The notes under the pieces: model-generated | What the model was told of the DNA's origin: nothing | What the model saw: the letters and a program-made list of their open reading frames with translations, nothing else | The model's database searches: none | Assembly (NCBI GenBank): GCA_002373855.1 | Contig: DFKO01000105.1 | Span: 1-13,570 of the forward strand | DNA from: Lachnospiraceae bacterium UBA3643 | Lineage (GTDB): Bacteria > Bacillota > Clostridia > Lachnospirales > Lachnospiraceae | Length of the DNA: 13,570 nucleotides | Direction of reading: 5' to 3' | Shown here: positions 7,526 through 13,570 of the stretch, in pieces | Layout of the letters: the number at the start of each line of letters is the position of its first letter | Numbering within the stretch: the first letter of the stretch is position 1 | Translations under genes and position numbers: made by a program

Positions 7526-8703
7526 TGGATGGAATGCTGTCGCAGGAAGAAATAAATGCGCTGCTTAACGGCATGAATTCAGACGATGTCGCAGAAGCTG
7601 CAACAAGCAGTGCCGCTTCCGGTGAGATCGATGAAAGTCTTCTGTCTGATATTGAGAGAGATGCCATAGGAGAGGTTGCCAACATCAGTATGGGTACGAG
7701 TGCCACAACACTCTACTCGCTGGTCAACATGAAGGTAAATATCACTACTCCCCAGGTATCACTTGCAAATTGGGATATGGTTGTCGAGGATTATCCCAGA
7801 CCTTGCGTTTTTATACAGATCAAATACACCGAGGGACTCGACGGATCCAATATCCTCGTCCTTCAGGAGAGAGATGTAAAGATCATCACAGACCTCATGA
7901 TGGGCGGTGACGGTACAAATACTGACGGAGAGCTCGGAGAGCTTCATCTCTCGGCTATCTCGGAGGCAATGAATCAGATGATGGGTTCATCAGCCACATC
8001 CCTCTCATCAATGCTCGGTAAAAAGATAGATATATCACCGCCGGTGGCAAATCTTGTCGATATGAACGAACTTAAGGATTCGGGATTTGCAACAGACTTT
8101 ATGGAAGGTACATTTGTAAAGATAGCCTTCCGCATGCAGATAGGAGAGCTTGTAGACTCTACACTGATCCAGCTTTATCCCCTTGATTTTGCAAAGTCAC
8201 TTTATGACTTCTTTATGTCAAATCAGATGGGCGGATCGTCAGAGCCTGCACCTGCAGCAGCTCCCACGCCTGCTCCGAAACCTGTAGCAGCTTCGCCGAC
8301 GCCCGCGCCGGCTCCTGCGCCGGGACCTGCACCTATGCCGGCACCCGGACCCATGCCTATGGCTTATGATTACTCCCAGATGCCCCAGATGGCTCCCGTG
8401 CAGCCTACCAATGTGGCACCTGCCCAGTTCCAGGCATTTACACCTGATATTGCAGCCCTTATAGGCCAGGAAAATATTAATCTCATCAAGGACGTACCTC
8501 TTGAGGTAACTGTTGAGCTCGGACGTACCAGCAAGACTATCCACGAGATACTTGATTTCGCTCCCGGTACCATCATTGAGCTTGAAAAGATCGCAGGTGA
8601 GCCTATCGACGTACTCGTAAACGGCAAGTTTGTCGCAAAAGGTGAAGTAGTTGTCATCGAAGAAAACTTCGGTATCCGTGTGACAGAGATTATTAAGGAC
8701 TGA
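7525..8703 (+). CDS. fliY: FliY, motor switch protein with CheY-P phosphatase (CheC-like) and FliN domains
   Basis: 392 residues. FliY combines a CheY-P phosphatase of the CheC/CheX family with a FliN-like C-ring domain. The N-terminus LSQEEINALLNG (5-16) is a second CheY-docking peptide, nearly the same as that of FliM. The CheC-like region has two complete active-site motifs of the form E-x2-N-x22-P: E50, N53, P76 and E147, N150, P173, so both sites appear functional. A proline/alanine-rich linker spans about 236-300. The FliN/SpoA domain spans about 318-392 (VPLEVTVELGRTSKTIHEIL; INVKD-type pattern replaced by IDVLVNGKFVAKGEVV). The start ATG at 7525 overlaps the fliM stop by one base and is preceded by GGAGG at 7510-7514. 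No separate fliN is seen in the window. Confidence 0.96.
   Translation: MDGMLSQEEINALLNGMNSDDVAEAATSSAASGEIDESLLSDIERDAIGEVANISMGTSATTLYSLVNMKVNITTPQVSLANWDMVVEDYPRPCVFIQIKYTEGLDGSNILVLQERDVKIITDLMMGGDGTNTDGELGELHLSAISEAMNQMMGSSATSLSSMLGKKIDISPPVANLVDMNELKDSGFATDFMEGTFVKIAFRMQIGELVDSTLIQLYPLDFAKSLYDFFMSNQMGGSSEPAPAAAPTPAPKPVAASPTPAPAPAPGPAPMPAPGPMPMAYDYSQMPQMAPVQPTNVAPAQFQAFTPDIAALIGQENINLIKDVPLEVTVELGRTSKTIHEILDFAPGTIIELEKIAGEPIDVLVNGKFVAKGEVVVIEENFGIRVTEIIKD
8230..8424 (+). repeat. Low-complexity Pro/Ala/Met-rich linker coding region in fliY
   Basis: Within fliY, residues about 236-300 consist mainly of PA, PG, PM and TPAP units (for example PTPAPAPAPGPAP at 258-270). They are encoded by GC-rich repeats such as gctcctgcgccg. 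The linker separates the CheC-like domains from the FliN domain and is likely extended and flexible. Such tracts often vary in length between strains. Confidence 0.8.
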
Positions 8704-8707
8704 TTTT

Positions 8708-9097
8708 ATGGAGCTATATATGCTTCTTGCGCTTGATACAACAGGAAATATTACTCATTTTCTGACACTGCTCTTAATATTTGCATTTGTACTGGCTGCT
8801 ACATATTACACGACCAGATACATAGCAGGATACCAGAAGGGCAGGATGAGCCGGTCCAATATGTCGATCATTGAGGCTGTCAGGATATCATCTGACAAGT
8901 ACCTTGAGCTTGTAAAGATAGGACAGGGCTATTATGTCATATCGGTTTGCAAGAATAATATTTCCCTTATATGCAAAGTACCCGAAGAGGAGCTCATCTT
9001 AAATACGGGAGAGAGCCCTGAAGGGGAAGAACAGGAAACCGCTAAAAAGAGCTTTGCCGAGATTCTGACAAGTCTGAAAGATCTCGGAAAACGGTGA
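8708..9097 (+). CDS. fliO: FliO, flagellar export apparatus assembly protein
   Basis: 129 residues. FliO (called FliZ in Bacillus subtilis) is a small membrane protein that helps assemble the FliP ring of the export gate. One hydrophobic helix lies at about 16-35 (HFLTLLLIFAFVLAATYYTT). It is followed by the cytoplasmic domain with the family pattern SIIEAVRISSDKYLELVKIG and YYVISVCKNNISLI. This matches the usual FliO 'V..R..L.....L.lV.v.g..yllG.t...i.lL' layout, although the glycine is replaced. A charged C-terminus follows. The start is ATG at 8708 with AAGGA at 8695-8699 inside the end of fliY; a second in-frame ATG lies four codons on. FliO is poorly conserved, so size, topology and position directly before fliP carry much of the call. 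Confidence 0.85.
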   Translation: MELYMLLALDTTGNITHFLTLLLIFAFVLAATYYTTRYIAGYQKGRMSRSNMSIIEAVRISSDKYLELVKIGQGYYVISVCKNNISLICKVPEEELILNTGESPEGEEQETAKKSFAEILTSLKDLGKR

Positions 9098-9104
9098 TTT
9101 AGTT

Positions 9105-9986
9105 TTGAATATTTCATTTTCAAATAAAAAGACATTTAAATATTTAAAAAAAATAATCAGAATAATATGCCTGCTATGTTTAGTAGGCATATTGTCTTTA
9201 CTTACTCCCATAACCGTACACGCGACGGATACGGGAGATGACCTGACAGATGAGAGGACGTACGAGGATGATCCCGGATCGTCGGAGGATGCCGATGACA
9301 ATTCGGAGCTTAATGTCGATAATATTTTTTCGATAAACGTATCGTCAGACAACGGTTCCATAAACGGAGCCCTCCGTATACTCCTTATCCTGACAGCCAT
9401 AGCGCTGGCACCCATGCTGCTCCTCATGCTGACGGGATATGTGCGTATACTCATCGTACTTCACTTTACGAGGACTGCCCTCAATACCCAGACAGTACCG
9501 CCAAACCAGGTCCTTATAGGTCTGGCATTGTTTTTGACATTTTATATTATGGCACCTGTGTTTGGCCAGATATATACAGAGGCCATCGTGCCTTTTGACA
9601 ACGGGGAGATCAAGGCTGAGGAAGCATACGAGATAGGTATTGCACCCCTTAGAGAATTTATGTACAAGCAGACCCAGTTTAAGGATGTGTCTGTATTTAT
9701 GGAGATAGCAGGATATACAGAGTGGGACGGAGACCTTGAGGATATACCTACGTCAGTCCTCATCCCCAGCTTTATATTAAGTGAGTTAAGGACGGCGTTT
9801 ATCATAGGCTTTTTGATCTACGTACCGTTCCTTGTGGTAGATATGGTCGTATCGTCCGTGCTGATGAGTATGGGTATGATGATGCTTCCGCCTACTACCA
9901 TATCCATGCCGTTCAAGATACTCCTGTTTGTACTTGCCGACGGCTGGAATCTCATAATAGTCAATCTTGTGCGAACGTTTTACTGA
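9105..9986 (+). CDS. fliP: FliP, flagellar type III export gate protein
   Basis: 293 residues. Five FliP subunits form the core of the export channel with FliQ and FliR. A cleavable signal peptide is likely: basic start, hydrophobic core at about 17-34 and a possible cut after VHA (38-40). Unusually, a very acidic linker follows (41-72, rich in D, E, S and G). Membrane segments and the FliP signature come next: ALNTQTVPPNQVLIGLALFL (125-144), YIMAPVFGQIY (147-157), SELRTAFIIGFLIYVPFLV (226-244) and PTTISMPFKILLFVLADGW (263-281). The start is TTG at 9105 behind GGTGA (9093-9097, which includes the fliO stop). No in-frame ATG allows a full signal peptide, so TTG is preferred. E. coli FliP is about 245 residues; the excess is at the N-terminus. 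Confidence 0.95.
   Translation: MNISFSNKKTFKYLKKIIRIICLLCLVGILSLLTPITVHATDTGDDLTDERTYEDDPGSSEDADDNSELNVDNIFSINVSSDNGSINGALRILLILTAIALAPMLLLMLTGYVRILIVLHFTRTALNTQTVPPNQVLIGLALFLTFYIMAPVFGQIYTEAIVPFDNGEIKAEEAYEIGIAPLREFMYKQTQFKDVSVFMEIAGYTEWDGDLEDIPTSVLIPSFILSELRTAFIIGFLIYVPFLVVDMVVSSVLMSMGMMMLPPTTISMPFKILLFVLADGWNLIIVNLVRTFY
9135..9148. repeat. Perfect 14-bp AT-only palindrome in the 5' end of fliP
   Basis: TTTAAATATTTAAA reads the same on both strands. It lies in the AT-rich first codons of fliP, just before the hairpin at 9164-9193. In RNA it has no room for a loop unless the centre opens, and in an AT-rich stretch it may be chance. No binding protein can be named. Confidence 0.4.
9164..9193 (+). 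other. Hairpin inside the fliP signal-peptide coding region
   Basis: Bases 9164-9176 (AATATGCCTGCTA) pair with 9181-9193 (TAGTAGGCATATT) in a 13-bp stem with a 4-base loop TGTT. There are 12 Watson-Crick pairs and one G-T pair (73/84) that would be G-U in RNA. It lies about 60-90 bases after the TTG start. The following bases (gtcttta) are not a good terminator U-tract. The structure is directly visible; any role in translation rate, transcript stability or partial attenuation ahead of the export-gate genes is inference. Confidence 0.6.
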
Positions 9987-10009
9987 TACAGAATTAATCG
10001 GAGAAGAGT

Positions 10010-10279
10010 ATGAATCCCGAAGTCGTAGTACAGATAATTTCAGAAGGACTCTTTTGCGTAGTCAAGACCGCTGCCCCGGTACTGCTCGTCAGTCTGGTAG
10101 TAGGTCTTATTATCAGTGTGTTTCAGACTATTACATCCATTCAGGAGCAGACACTTACATTTGTGCCCAAGTTACTCCTTGTATTTGGTACCATGATGCT
10201 CATAGGTAACTGGATGATCGATAATATTATTACATTTATGGAAAACCTCTGGGGTAATTTCTCTGTGTATATCAGATGA
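10010..10279 (+). CDS. fliQ: FliQ, flagellar type III export gate protein
   Basis: 89 residues, the standard FliQ length. It forms a helical hairpin that packs around FliP-FliR in the export gate. Two membrane helices are seen at about 14-38 and 52-75. The loop region carries the family hallmark FQTITSIQEQTLTFVPK (38-54), which is nearly invariant across FliQ proteins. The start is ATG at 10010 with GGAG at 10000-10003. It follows fliP by 23 bases and precedes fliR by 18. Confidence 0.96.
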   Translation: MNPEVVVQIISEGLFCVVKTAAPVLLVSLVVGLIISVFQTITSIQEQTLTFVPKLLLVFGTMMLIGNWMIDNIITFMENLWGNFSVYIR

Positions 10280-10297
10280 TTTATTTGACCGGAATAT

Positions 10298-11086
10298 ATG
10301 ATAGATTTTACTTTTCCGCTGGAAGAACTTGAATATTTTCTGCTTATTCTTGTGAGAGTCTCATGCTTTGTTTATGCGGCTCCTTTTTTCAGTATGAATA
10401 ATGTTCCGGGACGGATACGCATCATGTTTTCCGTATTTGTCTCGGTGGTCATATACGGAGTGATCACGCCCCATGTATATCCTGAGTATTACTCGGTACT
10501 CTCATATACATATTACATACTGCTTGAGGCGATCATAGGACTCCTCATCGGTATGACTACCCAGTTTTGCATGATGATAGTCAATTTTGCCGGACATATG
10601 GTAGATGTGGAGATAGGATTTTCCATGGCCCAGACCATGGACCCGATGACCAGGCAGACCAGCTCCATCTCGAGCTTTCTCTACCAGTATGCATTTATGC
10701 TGATATTTATCTGCACCGGTATGTACAGATATCTCCTCATAGCCATCAGCGATACGTTCAAGCTGATACCGGTAGGTCAGGGCGAGATAATCCTGTATGA
10801 CATGTACAATATGTTTCTTAAATTTATCAGCAATTATCTGATAATCGGATTCCGTATATGTCTGCCTGTATTTTGTACGATTCTGGTATTAAACGGACTC
10901 CTCGGCGTCATGGCCAAGGTGGCACCCCAGATGAACATGTTTGCCGTGGGACTTCAGTTAAAAGTATTTATCGGACTCGGAGTCATGCTGCTAACCATAT
11001 CCCTGATACCTGTTGCGGCAGACTTTATATTTGAGCAGATGAAAGTAATGGTTGTTGCGGTTATAAAAGCCTGCGGAGGCGGCTGA
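10298..11086 (+). CDS. fliR: FliR, flagellar type III export gate protein
   Basis: 262 residues, as usual for FliR. A single copy joins the FliP5-FliQ4 complex to close the export channel. The protein is very hydrophobic with several membrane helices (about 11-30, 38-58, 72-95, 128-150, 178-205 and 222-243). Family signatures include LILVRVSCFVYAAPFFS (16-32), the basic PGRIRI (37-42), GFSMAQTMDPM (107-117) and LLGVMAKVAPQMNMFAVG (201-218). The start is ATG at 10298. The upstream CCGGA (10289-10293) is a weak, closely spaced ribosome binding site, so translation may depend on coupling to fliQ. flhB starts four bases after the stop. Confidence 0.95.
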   Translation: MIDFTFPLEELEYFLLILVRVSCFVYAAPFFSMNNVPGRIRIMFSVFVSVVIYGVITPHVYPEYYSVLSYTYYILLEAIIGLLIGMTTQFCMMIVNFAGHMVDVEIGFSMAQTMDPMTRQTSSISSFLYQYAFMLIFICTGMYRYLLIAISDTFKLIPVGQGEIILYDMYNMFLKFISNYLIIGFRICLPVFCTILVLNGLLGVMAKVAPQMNMFAVGLQLKVFIGLGVMLLTISLIPVAADFIFEQMKVMVVAVIKACGGG

Positions 11087-11090
11087 TTCT

Positions 11091-12224
11091 ATGATTGATA
11101 GCGGGGAATTACTGATACAACTTAACCTGCAGTTCTTTGCCCAGGAAGGTCCCGGCGGAGAAAAGACCGAGGAACCTACAGCAAAAAAACTCCAGGATGC
11201 GAGAGAGGAGGGCCAGGTTGCCAAGTCAAAAGAGGTAGCCAGCTCATTTACGCTCCTTGCAATGTTTATACTCCTGAAAATCTGGACAGGCAGCATGGCC
11301 AGCCGTTTCATCAGCGTATTTTCCGTGGTATACAACAAGTTTTCTGATTTTACAAAAGTACCCGGCGGACGCATTGAGGCCAATTTATATATATCAATGC
11401 TGACGGAGATGTTCCTAAGGATATTAACCATAGCCCTGCCTTTTGTTATCAGTGCATTTATCATAGCCTTTGTGGCCGATGTGGCCCAGGTAGGATTTAA
11501 GCCTACGTCTAAGCCATTAAAGCCAAAACTCTCAAAAATAAATCCGATAAACGGATTCAAGCGTATATTCAGTGTCCAGACACTTGTGGAACTCATCAAG
11601 TCAATACTTAAGCTGGCGGTGATCTTTTTCATAATATTTGGAGAGCTTGAGAGAGGCCGGCAGATACTCTTTATGCTTTATGATGTACCTCTGACCCAGG
11701 CAGTTATCCTGGCGGGAGATTATCTCATCGGCATAGGTATCAAGATTGCGGCAGTATTCCTGGTCATCGCATTTGCGGATTTCCTTTTCCAGAAGTGGAA
11801 ATTTCATAATGACATGAAGATGACCAAGCAGGAAGTAAAGGAAGAGTATAAATCAACAGAAGGAGATCCCCAGATCAAGGGCAAGATCAGACAGCGTATG
11901 ATGCAGGCATCACAGCGCCGTATGATGCAGAATCTCCCTAAAGCAGACGTAGTCATCACAAACCCGACCCACTTTGCCGTAGCTCTTAAGTATGACAAGG
12001 AGGAGGCAGAAGCCCCCGTCGTAGTAGCCAAGGGCGCCGATTATCTCGCTGCCAAGATTAAGGAGGCAGCCAGAGAACATGACGTATCCATAGTAGAAAA
12101 CAAGCCTCTCGCGAGAGCACTTTACCATAACGTGGAGATAGGAGAGCAGATACCTCCGGAGCTCTACGAGACAGTGGCCCAGGTTCTGGCCGGAGTATAC
12201 AGGGCAAAAGGCCTTGTGTCATAA
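11091..12224 (+). CDS. flhB: FlhB, export gate protein and substrate-specificity switch
   Basis: 377 residues. FlhB sits beside the FliPQR gate. Self-cleavage of its cytoplasmic domain lets FliK change export from hook to filament proteins. The cleavage motif NPTH is intact at 291-294. The N-terminus has LNLQFFAQ (11-18) followed by the family segment EKTEEPTAKKLQDAREEGQV (24-43). Four membrane helices are expected (about 52-66, 107-133, 168-187 and 205-232). The region 139-160 (TSKPLKPKLSKINPINGFKR) and the C-terminal ENKPLARALYHNVEIG and PPELYETVAQVLAGVY are typical. The start is ATG at 11091. GGAGG at 11075-11079, inside the end of fliR, is 11 bases upstream. Its partner fliK lies at the start of the window. 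Confidence 0.97.
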   Translation: MIDSGELLIQLNLQFFAQEGPGGEKTEEPTAKKLQDAREEGQVAKSKEVASSFTLLAMFILLKIWTGSMASRFISVFSVVYNKFSDFTKVPGGRIEANLYISMLTEMFLRILTIALPFVISAFIIAFVADVAQVGFKPTSKPLKPKLSKINPINGFKRIFSVQTLVELIKSILKLAVIFFIIFGELERGRQILFMLYDVPLTQAVILAGDYLIGIGIKIAAVFLVIAFADFLFQKWKFHNDMKMTKQEVKEEYKSTEGDPQIKGKIRQRMMQASQRRMMQNLPKADVVITNPTHFAVALKYDKEEAEAPVVVAKGADYLAAKIKEAAREHDVSIVENKPLARALYHNVEIGEQIPPELYETVAQVLAGVYRAKGLVS

Positions 12225-12264
12225 AAATATCTGACACTTTACAAATGATTTAAAATATTTTCGG

Positions 12265-12272
12265 AAAGGAGG
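12265..12272 (+). promoter_or_regulatory. Strong ribosome binding site fixing the flhA GTG start
   Basis: AAAGGAGG lies seven bases before the GTG at 12280. It fixes the flhA start at this GTG, which yields the family-typical N-terminus. The preceding 40 bases after flhB are AT-rich and show no clear promoter or terminator. Confidence 0.85.
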
Positions 12273-12279
12273 AAACATC

Positions 12280-13570
12280 GTGAAAAAAGCAGATCTTGGC
12301 GTCGCATTATATGTACTTGCGGCATTTATCATGATGATCATCCCCATCCCGAATACGCTCCTGGATATTCTCCTCGGATTTAATATGGCAGTAGCTTTTT
12401 CCGTACTCTTTTCGACCATGTTTGCAAAGGAAGTACTGGATCTGTCCTTTTATCCGACCATACTCTTGTTTACCACACTGTTCAGAATATCCTTAAATAT
12501 CTCTTCGACAAGACTGATATTAAAGACAGGTGACCCCGGTAACGTCGTGGCGACATTCGGCCAGTACGTAGGCGGTGGCGACCTGGTTATCGGTATCATT
12601 GTATTTATCATCCTCATCATCATACAGTTCATGGTTATCAACAAAGGTTCCGAGCGAGTTGCCGAGGTTACAGCCAGATTTACCCTCGATGCCATGCCAG
12701 GTAAACAGATGGCCATCGATGCAGACCTTAATACAGGTGCCATCACCGATGAGGAGGCAAAGCGGCGACGTGACAAGATCCAGGAAGAGTCAAGCTTCTT
12801 TGGTAGCATGGACGGTGCCGTTAAGTATGTAAAGGGAGATGCGACGGCAGGCCTCATCATTACAGCGGTTAACCTTATCGGCGGTATCGCCATGGGTATG
12901 ATGCGCCAGAATATGGAGCTGGCTGATGCCGTCGATAAATACTGTATCCTGACTATAGGTGACGGTCTGGTATCCCAGATACCCTCGCTCCTTATATCAT
13001 TATCAACAGGTATCCTGGTTACAAAGGGTTCCAAGACTGCAGACTTTGGTACAGTCCTTATATCCCAGCTCTTTGGTGTGCCCAAGGCCCTATACCTTGT
13101 GGGCGGAGTACTCATAGCCCTCGGTATCGTCACGCCCCTAAATCCCATTATCTTTATTATCCTCGGAGCCGCATTTATCATCACAGGTATGAACGTGGCC
13201 AAAACCATCAAGGAGGAAAAGGTCGAGCAGGAGGTTGCCTCGGAAGAAACAGAGGCAGAGGAGATCAGACGTCCAGAGAATGTCACATCCCTTCTTTCGG
13301 TTGACCCGATTGAGCTTGAGTTTGGATACGGTATCATACCTCTTGCCGATGTAAATCAGGGAGGAGACCTCCTTGACCGAGTTGTTATGATCAGGCGCCA
13401 GATAGCCCTTGAGCTTGGTACTGTTGTGCCTATCATCAGACTCCGTGATAATATCCAGCTGAATCCGAATCAGTATATTATAAAAATTAAAGGAATCCAG
13501 GTTTCGGAAGGCGAGATTCTCTTCGATCACTATCTTGCCATGAACCCCGGATTTGTGGAGGAGGAGATAA
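12280..13570 (+). CDS. flhA: FlhA, flagellar type III export protein (3' end outside the window)
   Basis: Open reading frame from GTG at 12280 through the right edge, 430 codons with no stop; full-length FlhA is usually about 680-700 residues. FlhA is the ion-driven export engine whose cytoplasmic ring docks substrates and chaperones. The membrane half is complete, with multiple hydrophobic segments. It has FRISLNISSTRLIL (68-81), the FHIPEP-family loop ARFTLDAMPGKQMAID (132-147), SMDGAVKYVKGDATAG (176-191) and GDGLVSQIPSLLIS (227-240). By motif, K182 and D187 match the Salmonella pair K203/D208 linked to proton use. After a charged linker at about 308-335 the cytoplasmic domain begins (PIELEFGYGIIPL; DLLDRVVMIRRQIALELG). 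It follows flhB by 55 bases. flhF or similar genes probably follow outside the window, by analogy with other clusters. Confidence 0.96.
   Translation, partial: MKKADLGVALYVLAAFIMMIIPIPNTLLDILLGFNMAVAFSVLFSTMFAKEVLDLSFYPTILLFTTLFRISLNISSTRLILKTGDPGNVVATFGQYVGGGDLVIGIIVFIILIIIQFMVINKGSERVAEVTARFTLDAMPGKQMAIDADLNTGAITDEEAKRRRDKIQEESSFFGSMDGAVKYVKGDATAGLIITAVNLIGGIAMGMMRQNMELADAVDKYCILTIGDGLVSQIPSLLISLSTGILVTKGSKTADFGTVLISQLFGVPKALYLVGGVLIALGIVTPLNPIIFIILGAAFIITGMNVAKTIKEEKVEQEVASEETEAEEIRRPENVTSLLSVDPIELEFGYGIIPLADVNQGGDLLDRVVMIRRQIALELGTVVPIIRLRDNIQLNPNQYIIKIKGIQVSEGEILFDHYLAMNPGFVEEEI

Noticed and set aside
12450..13337. Antisense 295-codon ORF opposite flhA
   Set aside because: It is long only because flhA codon use leaves the reverse frame open; it lacks any recognisable family feature.
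1..13570. CRISPR arrays, tRNA or rRNA genes, insertion sequences, prophage or defence genes
   Set aside because: None seen; nearly all of the sequence is accounted for by recognisable flagellar genes.

Overview
The window is an almost uninterrupted run of flagellar genes, all on the + strand, typical of a motile low-to-mid-GC member of the Clostridia. Lachnospiraceae (Roseburia/Butyrivibrio/Agathobacter type) is my best guess. This rests on protein character, strong AGGAGG-type ribosome binding sites, the presence of FliY (CheC-like domains fused to FliN) rather than a short FliN, and gene order. It is an inference without a database search.

Layout: bases 1-120 are a short leader with a very good sigma-28 (SigD/FliA)-type promoter just ahead of fliK. 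Then come fliK (hook-length control), flgD (hook cap) and flgE (hook), with flgD and flgE overlapping by 4 bases. A 173-base gap (4158-4330) holds a strong hairpin terminator and possible promoter elements. A second block follows: motA-motB (stator), fliL, fliM-fliY (switch), fliO-fliP-fliQ-fliR-flhB (export gate) and flhA, which runs off the right end of the window. Spacing inside each block is tight, with 1- to 4-base overlaps or very short gaps, so translation is probably coupled.

Together the genes encode the substrate-specificity switch (FliK with FlhB), the hook and its scaffold, the motor stator with its FliL ring, two of the three switch proteins with CheY-P phosphatase activity predicted in FliY, and the membrane core of the flagellar type III secretion system. 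The second block has the order I recall for the spirochete fla operon, flgD-flgE-(flbD)-motA-motB-fliL-fliM-fliY-fliO-fliP-fliQ-fliR-flhB-flhA. Three small genes often found in related clusters are absent at their usual places: the flgD/flgE interval gene, flbD, and cheY after fliY.

I see no undescribed multi-gene system. The points most worth a second look are: a sigma-28 promoter in front of hook genes; a 13-bp hairpin inside the fliP signal-peptide coding region; a FlgD with an extra helical domain resembling repeats of Gram-positive surface proteins; a PomAB-like (possibly sodium-driven) stator; and a large FlgE with a single cysteine. There is no stretch over 300 bases without a gene.
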